The notes: a model not told the origin generated them from the letters alone. A DNA stretch of 33,346 nt from Acidobacteriota bacterium (GCA_003223135.1 QHXX01000100.1:1-33346), one strand, 5' to 3'; counted from the stretch's first letter, positions 1-7,339 are shown. A program made the numbers and translations.

Positions 1-918
1 GGCCCAGGCCGAGTGGAACGGCGCCCGCCCGAGCGCCGGAACCAGGGCGAGCGCCGAAGTACTGAGGCCCGCCAGGCCCGACCCGGTGACCGACTTGTCG
101 AAGCCGGAGCGTTCCATCGTGCTGCCCGCGAGCACCCGACCGTCCCGCCGCGGGACGAGATAGAAGCCGTGCGTGAAGATGGGATGCACCGGAACGGACG
201 TCGGTCCGAAGCAGACGATCTGGCCGCGCACCGGGTGCGACGGCAGGGGCGTGACGCCCGGACCGGCGATCTCCTCGGACCATGCGCCCGCCGCGATCAC
301 CACGGCGGCCGCGCGCACGCGCTCTTCGGCGGTCTCGACGCCGACGACGCGGCCGTTCGTCACCATGAGCCGCAGGACGCGCGCACCGCCTTGCAGACGC
401 GCGCCCAGGCGCCCGGCCGAAAGCTCCAGCCCCCTCACCAGGAGGGTATTGTCCACGCTCCGGTCGCGCGGCAGGTACAGGCCCTCGCTCCAATCCGGGT
501 GGAGCGCGGGCTCCATCAGGCGCAGCGCCTCTCCGCCCAGACGCTCCGCCACAAGACCGAACGAGCGTTGGAAGGCCGCGCGCTGGTCGAGCGTTTCGGC
601 CTCCGTTCCACGGCGAGCCACCACCAGGGTGCCGCGCTCGGAGACGGCCGGGTCGAGCCCGCTTTCTTCCGCCACCTGCCGCGCGAATTCGGGGAAGAGA
701 TCGCGGCTCGCCAGACACAGCCGAAACAAAGGGTCCGGGCGATCGGCCTCGGCCTGCGGGCTGAGGAGTCCCGCGGCCGCGCCGCTGGCCTCGCGGCCGA
801 AAGCGCCCTTCTCAAGGAGACGGACGCGCAGGCCGCCGCGCGCCGCCTCGCGCGCGATGGCACACCCGATGATCCCGCCGCCCACGACGACGACATCGTC
901 GATCCGTTCTTGACCCAT
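1..918 (-). CDS. thiO: FAD-dependent glycine oxidase/amino-acid oxidase (ThiO/DadA family), C-terminus cut by window edge
   Basis: A flavoenzyme that would oxidise glycine or another amine; in the thiamine pathway ThiO supplies the imine for thiazole synthesis. The ATG at 918 begins MGQERIDDVVVVGGGIIGCA, a Rossmann FAD motif (VVGGGIIG), followed by LLEKGAFGREASGAAAGLL, the usual ThiO/DadA region after the first beta-alpha-beta unit. Later parts include an AAAVVIAAGAW second FAD contact and HPVRGQIVCF, typical of glycine oxidases. The frame is open for 306 codons to base 1 and ends at HSAWA, just where family members have W-A-G-L-R-P, so about 50-60 residues lie outside the window. No other thiamine gene is visible nearby, so ThiO is preferred over other DAO-family members only by overall pattern. 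Confidence 0.82.
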   Translation of the reverse strand, partial: MGQERIDDVVVVGGGIIGCAIAREAARGGLRVRLLEKGAFGREASGAAAGLLSPQAEADRPDPLFRLCLASRDLFPEFARQVAEESGLDPAVSERGTLVVARRGTEAETLDQRAAFQRSFGLVAERLGGEALRLMEPALHPDWSEGLYLPRDRSVDNTLLVRGLELSAGRLGARLQGGARVLRLMVTNGRVVGVETAEERVRAAAVVIAAGAWSEEIAGPGVTPLPSHPVRGQIVCFGPTSVPVHPIFTHGFYLVPRRDGRVLAGSTMERSGFDKSVTGSGLAGLSTSALALVPALGRAPFHSAWA

Positions 919-981
919 GAGAACCGCAGTCTATCGTCCGTCCCCGCACCCGTCAACGCGAGTCGCGGGCGAGCTCTCCCG

Positions 982-1146
982 GGTTCGAGGCGCCGGGCCC
1001 AGTGCCGGCCGGGCACGGGTCCGGCTTGCTGCGCAAGCCTCCCCTCGCCTCGCCACGCGCCGCCCACCGCGCGGGAACGCGCGCGGCGGGGCCCCGGCGC
1101 GCGGTCTCAGACGGCCCGGCCGGCACAGGGCCCGGCGCCTCGAACC
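982..1146. repeat. 33-bp near-perfect inverted repeat enclosing structured element copy A
   Basis: Arms 982-1014 and 1114-1146 are reverse complements at 32 of 33 positions; the single mismatch is at 1001. They enclose 99 bases containing two further hairpins. The first is 1023-1039, a 7-bp stem with a 3-nt loop. The second is CCGCGC/GCGCGG around 1066-1085, with an 8-nt loop. Folded, this would be a long rod ending in a multi-hairpin head. It could be a small mobile palindromic element or a structured RNA. No transposase is adjacent. Confidence 0.8.
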
Positions 1147-1255
1147 GTGGCGTGTCCGACGCTCGGGTCGGCCGAAGGATCGTCGGCGACCGACAGATGC
1201 AGTTTTACGTGGTCCGCAGTTGAGCGTCCGGTCACGCGGCGGTCAATCGAGCGAG

Positions 1256-1342
1256 CGCCGGGGCCCCGCCGCGCGTATCTCAGCGCGGTGGGCGGCGCGA
1301 GGCGAACCGAGGGGAGCGTCGCGCAGCGACGCGGACCCGTGC
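1256..1342 (-). repeat. Second, inverted copy (B) of the 87-nt structured element
   Basis: Read on the minus strand, this aligns without gaps to 1013-1099 with 73 of 87 identities by hand count. Six of the 14 differences form three compensatory base-pair changes in the first hairpin (here 1316-1332). Five lie in the 8-nt loop region of the second hairpin, whose CCGCGC/GCGCGG stem is unchanged. The outer 33-bp arms of copy A are not present here. Confidence 0.8.
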
Positions 1343-1375
1343 CGCGCGTGCAAATTCCGGCCCGCGCCCCCGTGA

Positions 1376-1404
1376 TTGACTTCGCGGTACGGCGTTCCTA
1401 TCAT
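1376..1404 (+). promoter_or_regulatory. Sigma70-type promoter for the MFS gene
   Basis: TTGACT (1376-1381), a 17-nt spacer and TATCAT (1399-1404). The predicted transcript start is near 1411, about 25 nt before the GTG at 1436. The TTG of the -35 box is also an in-frame potential start codon, but it should not be used as one. Confidence 0.65.
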
Positions 1405-1435
1405 CGGGGACCTTTGCGTGGGTACCGGAGGGGCG

Positions 1436-2713
1436 GTGCTGGACAGGCGTGCGCTCGCGATCCTTTTCCTGACGCTGTTCCTGCTGATGCTGGGCGTGGG
1501 GATCATCATCCCCAACATCGTCTATCACGCCGAGACCAGCCGCGCCACGGTTCCCCAGGCAACCTTCCTGTTCACCCTGTACTCGCTGATGCAGTTCCTT
1601 TTTGCGCCGGTCTGGGGCCACCTGTCCGACCGGTTCGGGCGCAAGCCGATTCTCGTCGCCGGGTTGTTCGGGAACGCAGCGGGCCTGGCGCTCTTCGGAG
1701 TCTCCTCCCGGCTTCCTCTCCTGTTCGCCGCACGCGGGCTTTCGGGCCTGATGTCGTCGGCGGCGCTGCCGACGGCCATGGCCTACGTGGCGGACGTCAC
1801 GGACGAGAAGAGCCGCGGGCGCGGCATGGGACTCATGGGCGCGGCGATGGGGCTGGGCTTCATCTTCGGCCCGGGCATTGGCGGGTACCTGTCGCGCTTC
1901 GGGCACGGCGTTCCGTTCCTGGTGGCCTCGGCGCTCAATCTCGTGACCTGCACGCTGGCGGCGCTGCTTCTGCGCGAGAGCCTCGGGAGGCGGCCGCGCA
2001 GGACGGCCGGGGAGGCGGGCGAAGCGCTCGGCGCACCGGAGGGACCGCTGTCGTCGGACGTGCCGGCGCCGGAGCCGCCGATCTTCCCGCGGCCGTCGCG
2101 TGCCCTGGCGAGCCCGCTTTTGCCCTTCTACCTCGTGGCATTTTTCGTGACCTTCTCGATGGCCTCCCTGGAGTCGATCTTCCCCTGGTTCATCGAGCAT
2201 CGCTTCGGGTTCGGAGCCCAGGACATGGGGGTGATGTTCCTGTTCATGGGAACGGCGGTCTTCCTGGTGCAGGGCTTCCTGCTGGGCCCATGGATCGGTG
2301 CGATCGGGGAGGAGAACGTCCTGGTGAGCGGCCTGCTGATCAACGCGCTCGGGTTCCTGCTGGTGATTGCCGCCGTGGGCCGCGTGTCCCTCACGGCCGC
2401 CCTCGTCGTCGGGGGCGTGGGCAATCAGATCATGCGACCGACGAATGCCTCCTTGATCTCGAAGCGAACGAAGCGCGGCCAGGGGGCGGCGATCGGGATC
2501 ATGGACTCGTTCGATTCGGCGGGACGAATCCTGGGGCCGATGGCCGCAGGAGCGCTGTACGGCCTGAACCGGCGTTACCCGTATCTTGCGTCGGCCGCGA
2601 TCATGGCAACGGTCGGGGCGGCGCTGTGGGCGACCCGGAGCGCATGGCGGCGCGCGGCCGACAGGGAAGCCGCCGCCGGACTCACTTCTTCTGATCCTCC
2701 TTACCCCCCTTGA
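1436..2713 (+). CDS. MFS transporter, probable DHA1/TetA-type exporter
   Basis: Inner-membrane secondary transporter of 425 residues, probably a proton-coupled efflux pump for small molecules. The pattern suggests 12 membrane segments, with the first at residues 5-27. The MFS loop 2-3 signature is GHLSDRFGRKPIL and the segment 5 region is GLGFIFGPGIGGYL. A hydrophilic Pro/Ala/Arg-rich central loop separates the two halves. GTG 1436 is chosen because GGAGGGG (1427-1433) sits 5 nt upstream and the -10 box at 1399-1404 rules out the more upstream in-frame TTG and makes the GTG at 1418 unlikely. The last 32 bases overlap tail-to-tail with the next gene on the minus strand. The substrate cannot be told from sequence. 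Confidence 0.88.
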   Translation: MLDRRALAILFLTLFLLMLGVGIIIPNIVYHAETSRATVPQATFLFTLYSLMQFLFAPVWGHLSDRFGRKPILVAGLFGNAAGLALFGVSSRLPLLFAARGLSGLMSSAALPTAMAYVADVTDEKSRGRGMGLMGAAMGLGFIFGPGIGGYLSRFGHGVPFLVASALNLVTCTLAALLLRESLGRRPRRTAGEAGEALGAPEGPLSSDVPAPEPPIFPRPSRALASPLLPFYLVAFFVTFSMASLESIFPWFIEHRFGFGAQDMGVMFLFMGTAVFLVQGFLLGPWIGAIGEENVLVSGLLINALGFLLVIAAVGRVSLTAALVVGGVGNQIMRPTNASLISKRTKRGQGAAIGIMDSFDSAGRILGPMAAGALYGLNRRYPYLASAAIMATVGAALWATRSAWRRAADREAAAGLTSSDPPYPP

Positions 2714-3326
2714 CGATGTGCTCGTCGAGAGGAGCCAGGTGGTTGACGACCACGCGCTTGACCTGGTGGCCCTCCACCAGGAAGAACGTCTTCACGCTGC
2801 CGTCCTCGCTGGCGTATTGATACATCTTCGGCACGGCGGGATCCTCCAGATTCACCTTGCGCTTCAGGGCCCCCCTGGGCTTTTCGGCGAGAATCTCGCC
2901 CGGCTCTCCGTAGGCCTCCAGCAAATCGTTGACCGTCGATCCCTTGCCGATTCCCTTGCTGGTGCGGAAGCGCCCCTCCGTCATCCCTTCGTGGACTCCG
3001 TCCAGGTTGAAGCCGACCGAGGCGAGCTTGAGATCCTTGGGCGCGCCGACGGCGATGCAGGAGATGCCCGCGTCGGCGATGTTCACCATCGCCGCGTCGT
3101 CCTGACCCGCGAAGGGGACGACACTGGCGCGGGGGAACTTCTTCACGAGGTCGGTCACGGACTGGCCGATGTAGACGAACCCCGGGATTCCGACGTGCAG
3201 CTCGATCCGGCGCACGTCCTCGGGCCGGGAATCTCCTTTCGTCGGCCGATCGGGCGCGGCGGCGGCCAGGAGCGGAAGCGCCAGGAGGAAGAGCGTGATG
3301 GTTCGACGGCCGCTGCGTTGCCGCAC
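2682..3326 (-). CDS. Small exported protein of unknown function
   Basis: I do not recognise a named family. The 214-residue product starts with MRQRSGRRTITLFLLALPLL followed by AAAAP, a positive-then-hydrophobic signal peptide with likely cleavage after the Ala run. The mature part has two similar short segments, GQSVTDLVKKFP and GSTVNDLLEAYG, spaced about 75 residues apart; each looks like the G-x-T/S-V-x-D-L helix start seen in BamE/SmpA-like and related envelope proteins. The C-terminus is Lys-rich. GTG at 3326 is chosen because GGGGAG lies 7 nt upstream and the signal peptide begins there; the frame is open further upstream but reads as non-coding. It would be secreted to the periplasm or envelope. 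An envelope role is only an inference from the signal peptide. Confidence 0.7.
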   Translation of the reverse strand: MRQRSGRRTITLFLLALPLLAAAAPDRPTKGDSRPEDVRRIELHVGIPGFVYIGQSVTDLVKKFPRASVVPFAGQDDAAMVNIADAGISCIAVGAPKDLKLASVGFNLDGVHEGMTEGRFRTSKGIGKGSTVNDLLEAYGEPGEILAEKPRGALKRKVNLEDPAVPKMYQYASEDGSVKTFFLVEGHQVKRVVVNHLAPLDEHIVKGGKEDQKK

Positions 3327-3395
3327 CTGAAGACTCCCCTGAAAGGGCCGCCCCGCCCCGCTTCGCTCCGTGGGCGCTGCCCGTCCGAGTCGGGG

Positions 3396-3401
3396 ATTAT
3401 A
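3396..3401 (-). promoter_or_regulatory. -10 box (TATAAT) for the exported-protein gene
   Basis: A perfect TATAAT on the minus strand about 70 nt upstream of the GTG at 3326. No convincing -35 box is seen at 16-18 nt. On the opposite strand TAGAAT at 3450-3455 could serve the divergent methyltransferase gene, also without a clear -35. Confidence 0.4.
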
Positions 3402-3480
3402 GCACGCGCCTTGTCTCGTGCCGGGTCGGGCCAGGCGCCGGAGTCGGAGTAGAATGAGGGCTCCTCGGCAAGAGGCCGGC

Positions 3481-4078
3481 ATGAGCGGGCAGGAGCGTCC
3501 CAGGGATCATGCGTCGATTGTGCAGACCGCCTTCGCGCGGCAGGCGCGCGGCTTCGGGCGCAGTCGCCTGCAGACGGATCCCGCACGACTCGCGCGGTTG
3601 ATCGAGTTTCTGGGGCCGCGGCCGGGCGAGCGGGTCCTGGATGTCGCCTGCGGTCCGGGGATCGTCACCGCGGCGCTCGAGCACGCGGGGCTGCTCGCTT
3701 TCGGAATCGACTTGACGCGCGAGATGATCCGGGAGGCCGTCGCGCGGGAGGGGCGGTACGTGCAGCGACTACCACGAGACCATCGAGAGGCTGCGGGACA
3801 TGTCCCACGCGCGCACGCTCGGGCGCGACGAGTTCCGGGAGATGGCGGCGGTTGCCGGGCTCTCCGGCTTCGAGGACGTCCCCGTTACCCTGGTCATCGA
3901 TTTCGACGAGTGGATCGACCGGGCCTTCCCCACGCCGGAGAACCGGGAGCGAGCGCGCTCGATGATGGAGGCCTGCGTCGCCGAGGACCTGTGCGGTCTC
4001 AAGGTCTGGAAGGAAGGAGACCGCCTCAAGTTCGAGAGGCAGAGTCTCCTCTTCAGGGCCGTGCGCCCGCCACGCTGA
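3481..4078 (+). pseudogene. Class I SAM-dependent methyltransferase, internally deleted and frameshifted
   Basis: The first part from ATG 3481 is a normal methyltransferase N-terminus: RVLDVACGPG is SAM motif I (residues 51-60) and FGIDLTREMI is motif II. Near base 3760 coding switches to the +1 frame, which reads SDYHETIERLRDMSHARTLG and continues with a normal C-terminal half to the TGA at 4076-4078. In family members about 65 residues, covering the motifs after the second SAM contact (the D-x-x-x-L-P-F and post-I/III strands), lie between these two parts. They are absent here. The simplest reading is a loss of roughly 200 bp that also shifted the frame, so no intact enzyme can be made. It is either a true pseudogene or a local assembly error. 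The Nudix gene follows 7 bases downstream. Confidence 0.78.
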
Positions 4079-4085
4079 GGTCGGG

Positions 4086-4661
4086 ATGGACGGCGCGACG
4101 GACGATTTCTTCCACGACGACGGCGCGGGGCCCTACGCCCATTGCCCGCGCTGTGGCGGCTCGCTCGAAAAGCGCATCGTCTTCAGCCGCGACCCGCCAC
4201 GCCTGGTCTGCGCCGATTGTAGGTTCGTCTTCTATCTCGATCCCAAGCTGGCGGTCGGAGCCATCTGCAGGAAGGAAGGAAAGATCGTCATGCTGCGCCG
4301 GGCCATCGAACCGGCGTACGGCAAGTGGGTGTTCCCCGGGGGGTACGTCGATCGCGGCGAGTCGCTGGAGGACGCGGCGCGGCGCGAAGCGAGGGAGGAA
4401 ATCGGCGTGGAGGTCCGCCTGACGCGCTTGATCAATGTTTACTCCTACACGGGGAGGCCGGTGGTCGTGGTGGTCTACGAGGCGGAGGTTGTGGGCGGCG
4501 AAATCCGCGGCGGGGAGGAGGCGCTGGAGGTGCGCTCCTTCGAGCCTGGAGACATCCCGTGGGACGGCCTCGCCTTCCGCAGCACGCGGGAGGCCCTGCA
4601 GGAGTGCCTGCGGGGGCCGGCGCGATCCGGCGCCGGCACCTTGGATGGGAGGAGGGAGTGA
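4086..4661 (+). CDS. Nudix hydrolase with N-terminal zinc ribbon
   Basis: A 191-residue hydrolase of nucleoside-diphosphate-linked compounds. The N-terminus carries two Cys pairs, C20-P-R-C23 and C42-A-D-C45, a likely zinc ribbon like that of NudC-type and ADP-ribose-type enzymes. The Nudix box is complete: G86-x5-E92-x7-REAREEIGV (residues 100-108), with the metal-binding Glu residues in place, preceded by KWVFPGG. The strand after the box (TRLINVYSYTG, VVVVVYEAEV) matches ADP-ribose/NADH-type members. The stop overlaps the next start by one base (TGATG), so translation is probably coupled to the SDR gene. The substrate is not determined; NAD(H) or ADP-ribose are possibilities. Confidence 0.88.
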   Translation: MDGATDDFFHDDGAGPYAHCPRCGGSLEKRIVFSRDPPRLVCADCRFVFYLDPKLAVGAICRKEGKIVMLRRAIEPAYGKWVFPGGYVDRGESLEDAARREAREEIGVEVRLTRLINVYSYTGRPVVVVVYEAEVVGGEIRGGEEALEVRSFEPGDIPWDGLAFRSTREALQECLRGPARSGAGTLDGRRE

Positions 4662-5461
4662 TGCTTCTGGAGGGTCGCGTGGCGGTGGTGACGGGCGGCG
4701 GCCGCGGCATCGGGCGGGCGATCGCCGAGCTGTTCTACAGGGAGGGCGCGCGCGTCGCCGTCGCCTCGCGCAATACCAAGAACCTGCAGGCCTTCGCGAT
4801 GGAGCTGAATGAGGGGGACCACCGCATCGTGCCGTTCCGCTGCGACGTCACCGACAAGGACGAGGTCGAGGTGATGATCGGCAACGTCGTGGAGGTCTGG
4901 GACCGCGTCGACATCCTGATCAACAACGCCGGCGCCTCGGGGATGACTCCCATCGAGGCGGGAGACGAACCCGGTCTGGACGAGAAGGTCGACGCGAAGT
5001 GGCAGGAGATCATGGCCACCAACCTGACCGGGCTCTACTACTGCACGCGCGAGGCCGTGCGCCACATACCCTCCGGCGGCACCGGCCGGATCCTCAATCT
5101 GTCGTCGGTTTTGGGCAAGTTCGGCGTTCCGGGGTACGCCGCTTACTGCGCCAGCAAGCACGGTGTCGTCGGGTTCACGAAGGCCCTCGCCCTCGAGCTG
5201 GCGCCACGGAAGATCACCGTAAACGCACTCTGTCCCGGCTGGGTGGAGACCGAGATGGCGCGGACGGGGATCGAGGAGGGAGCGCGCCGCGAGCGCATGT
5301 CTCCCGAAGACTTCCGCAGGCGGGCGGAGGAGCGCGTGCCGATCGGCCGCTTCATCGCGCCGCAGGAGGTGGCCCGCCTGGCGCTCTTCCTCGCCTCGGA
5401 CCAAGGCTCCGGCATCACCGGCCAGTCGATCAACCTCGACGGCGGGGCGGCGATGTGGTGA
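4661..5461 (+). CDS. Short-chain dehydrogenase/reductase (FabG-like)
   Basis: NAD(P)-dependent oxidoreductase of 266 residues, the usual classical-SDR length. Visible motifs are the cofactor site TGGGRGIG (residues 11-18), the NNAG motif (88-91), and the catalytic Ser149, Tyr162 and Lys166 in SSVLGKFGVPGYAAYCASK. PGWVETEM follows, and the C-terminus has the family ending ITGQSINLDGG. The ATG at 4661 has GGAGGGAG just upstream. It overlaps the Nudix gene by 1 base and the thioesterase by 4. With a thioesterase next door, a beta-oxoacyl-CoA/ACP reductase or beta-hydroxyacyl dehydrogenase role is plausible. Sugar or steroid substrates cannot be excluded. Confidence 0.9.
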   Translation: MLLEGRVAVVTGGGRGIGRAIAELFYREGARVAVASRNTKNLQAFAMELNEGDHRIVPFRCDVTDKDEVEVMIGNVVEVWDRVDILINNAGASGMTPIEAGDEPGLDEKVDAKWQEIMATNLTGLYYCTREAVRHIPSGGTGRILNLSSVLGKFGVPGYAAYCASKHGVVGFTKALALELAPRKITVNALCPGWVETEMARTGIEEGARRERMSPEDFRRRAEERVPIGRFIAPQEVARLALFLASDQGSGITGQSINLDGGAAMW

Positions 5462-5904
5462 GGCGGGAGGCGAAGGCGGAAGGATATTCTCTGGCGGTGC
5501 CCATCGAAGTCCGCTTCCGCGACATGGACAGCATGGGACACGTGAACAACGCGGTCTATCTGACCTACTTCGAGAACGCCCGCATCGCCTACTGGCGGGC
5601 GGTGCCGGGCGTCCGGTCGCGCCGCAACCTGGACTACATCCTGGCGCGCGCCGAGTGCGATTTCAAGAGCCCGGTCACGCTCGATGACGAGCTCTTCTGC
5701 CACATCCGCGTCGCGTCGTTCGGGCGGACCTCGTTCGTCTTCGAATACCTGCTGCGCAACGAGCCCAACGGCCGCGGCGTGGCGGAGGGGCGGACGGTGC
5801 AGGTGATGTACGACTACACGGCCCGCAAGGCGGAGCCGCTGGATGCGGAGGTGAAGGCGGCGATCGAAGAATTCGAGGGACGAGAGATCCCGTCCCGGAC
5901 GTGA
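5458..5904 (+). CDS. Hotdog-fold acyl-CoA thioesterase (4HBT/YbgC-like)
   Basis: A 148-residue single hotdog domain that hydrolyses acyl-CoA thioesters. The signature is at the front: VRFRDMDSMGHVNNAVYLTY, with the acidic pair D22/D24 and GHVNN on the helix that lines the active site. ARAECDFKSPVTLDDEL in the middle is the standard 4HBT beta-strand segment. The start is taken at GTG 5458, overlapping the SDR stop as GTGA; GTG 5497 (MPIEVRF) is a shorter alternative that keeps the whole fold. Translational coupling to the SDR suggests both act on the same acyl-CoA pool. The substrate is unknown. Confidence 0.87.
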   Translation: MRREAKAEGYSLAVPIEVRFRDMDSMGHVNNAVYLTYFENARIAYWRAVPGVRSRRNLDYILARAECDFKSPVTLDDELFCHIRVASFGRTSFVFEYLLRNEPNGRGVAEGRTVQVMYDYTARKAEPLDAEVKAAIEEFEGREIPSRT

Positions 5905-5951
5905 ACCGAGGCGGCGGCGCCCGTGCGCCGCCGCGATCAAGGGAGGTGCGC

Positions 5952-6467
5952 GTGGACAGGGGAAACGTGGCCGTCCTCGTGGAGAGCGACTACCAGGATA
6001 TGGAGGTCTGGGTGCCCTTGTACCGGCTGCGCGAGGAGGGGTATCGCGCCGTCGTGGTCGGCCCCCAGGCGAAAGAGTACGCTTCCAAGCACGGGTATCC
6101 GATCAAGGCGGAGATCGCCGCGTCGCAGGCGAGAAGCGACGACTTCGTCGGCGTCGTGGTGCCGGGCGGCTGGGCCCCCGATCGTCTGCGCCAGGACGAG
6201 GCGGTGCTCCGGCTCGTCCGCGAGCTCTTCGAGAAGAAGCGTGTGGTGGCGGCGATCTGCCATGCCGGCTGGGTCCTCGCCTCGGCCGGAATCGTGCGGG
6301 GCCGGCGGCTCACCTGCTTCCAGGCGATCCGCGACGATCTGCGGAACGCCGGCGCCGAGGTGGTGGACCAGGAGGTGGTGCGCGATGGGAACCTGATCAC
6401 GTCCCGCAAGCCGGACGATCTCCCCGCGTTCTGCCGGGAAATCATCAAGGCGCTCAGGGAAGTCTGA
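5952..6467 (+). CDS. PfpI/DJ-1 family protein (type 1 glutamine amidotransferase-like)
   Basis: A 171-residue protein of the DJ-1/PfpI superfamily, whose members act as glyoxalases, proteases or chaperones. The nucleophile elbow is AAICHAGWVLA with Cys103-His104; before it come the VVVPGGWAPDRLR loop and an acidic N-terminal strand end (LVESDYQDMEVW). RKPDDLPAFCREI at the end is the family's usual helix. GTG 5952 is chosen because GGGAGG at 5941-5946 is 5 nt upstream; the frame is open further up but lacks a better start. It lies 47 nt after the thioesterase and 9 nt before the DUF72 gene in the same run. Confidence 0.87.
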   Translation: MDRGNVAVLVESDYQDMEVWVPLYRLREEGYRAVVVGPQAKEYASKHGYPIKAEIAASQARSDDFVGVVVPGGWAPDRLRQDEAVLRLVRELFEKKRVVAAICHAGWVLASAGIVRGRRLTCFQAIRDDLRNAGAEVVDQEVVRDGNLITSRKPDDLPAFCREIIKALREV

Positions 6468-6476
6468 GCGCGCGCC

Positions 6477-7310
6477 TTGGCCCCCGACGGCCCCCGGCTG
6501 CGGATCGGCGCCTCCTCCTGGAGCGCTCCGTCCTGGGAAGGGGTCTTCTATCCTCCCGGCATGCCGCCGTCCGACTACCTGGCGCATTACGCCGGTCGCT
6601 TCGACACCGTGGAGGTGGACGCAACCTTCTACCGCATCCCGGGGGAGAGGATGGTCGACGCCTGGCGGGAGCGCACGCCGTCTTGCTTCGTATTCGCCGC
6701 CAAGTTTCCCCAGGTCATCACGCACGAGAAGCTCCTCGAAGGCTGCGCTGCCGAGTGCGCGGAATTCCTGCGCGTGATGCGGAGGCTCGGGGACAAGCTC
6801 GGCCCGCTGCTCCTGCAGTTCCGTTACTTTCGCAAGGACGAGTTCCCCGATCCCAACCCGTTCATCGACCGGCTCGAGAGGTTCCTGCCGTCGCTGCCGC
6901 GCGGCGGGCAGTACGCCGTCGAGGTACGCAACAAGACCTTCGTGACCGCGCGTCTTCTGGACGTCCTGCGGCGGAACGGCGCGGCTCTGGCGCTCATCGA
7001 TCACCCCTGGTTCTTCGGCGTCGAGCAGCTGATGAAGAAGGAGGGCGTGCTGACCACCGACTTCGCTTACATTCACTGGCTGGGTGACGGGAGAGACATC
7101 GAGGAGACGACGAGGCGCTGGGACCGCCTGATCGTGGACCGCACGCGCGATCTGGGGCGCTGGATCCCGGCGCTCCGCGGGATTCTCGACCGCGGAATCA
7201 CCGTCTACGGGTATTTCAACAACCACTACGCCGGATACGCGATCGGTTCGATTGAGCAGTTCCGGGAGATGTGGCACACGAGCGGGCCGGCCGCATCCGG
7301 CCCGTCCTGA
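6477..7310 (+). CDS. DUF72 (YecE-like) protein
   Basis: A 277-residue protein of the DUF72/YecE family, a TIM-barrel-like fold of unknown biochemical role. Typical pieces are GASSWSAPSWEGVFYPPGMP at the front, FDTVEVDATFYRIP, FVFAAKFPQVITHEK, LGPLLLQFRYF, and VYGYFNNHYAGYA near the end. The start is TTG 6477, nine bases after the PfpI-like stop, with no strong Shine-Dalgarno site, so translation may depend on the upstream gene. The gene ends before a GC-rich hairpin and converges on the GlcG-like gene. Confidence 0.85.
   Translation: MAPDGPRLRIGASSWSAPSWEGVFYPPGMPPSDYLAHYAGRFDTVEVDATFYRIPGERMVDAWRERTPSCFVFAAKFPQVITHEKLLEGCAAECAEFLRVMRRLGDKLGPLLLQFRYFRKDEFPDPNPFIDRLERFLPSLPRGGQYAVEVRNKTFVTARLLDVLRRNGAALALIDHPWFFGVEQLMKKEGVLTTDFAYIHWLGDGRDIEETTRRWDRLIVDRTRDLGRWIPALRGILDRGITVYGYFNNHYAGYAIGSIEQFREMWHTSGPAASGPS
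7284..7303. terminator. GC-rich hairpin at the end of the DUF72 gene
   Basis: GGGCCGG (7284-7290), a 6-nt loop and CCGGCCC (7297-7303) form a perfect 7-bp stem inside the last codons of the DUF72 gene, 37 bases before the convergent gene's stop. There is no T-tract on either strand, so intrinsic termination is uncertain. Confidence 0.3.
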
Positions 7311-7339
7311 GCCGGGACCGGCGGCGCAAGGGAGAAGGG

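Larger units (their letters stand above)
919..1435. other. Intergenic region with structured inverted repeats and the MFS promoter
   Basis: This 517-base gap lies between divergent genes. It holds a 33-bp inverted repeat (982-1014 with 1114-1146), two inverted copies of an 87-nt structured element (1013-1099 and 1256-1342), and a sigma70-type promoter (1376-1404). Reading frames that cross it have no recognisable protein content. I see no RNA family I can name. Confidence 0.75.

Noticed and set aside
1013-1342. Inverted 87-nt copies as ends of an insertion sequence
   Set aside because: Only about 156 bases lie between them, without any coding capacity, and no direct repeats flank the pair.
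13-2694. Open frame of 893 codons on the plus strand
   Set aside because: It runs antisense to the ThiO-like gene and out of frame through the MFS gene. Its translation is Arg/Ala/Gly-rich with no domain, as expected for a shadow frame in GC-rich DNA.
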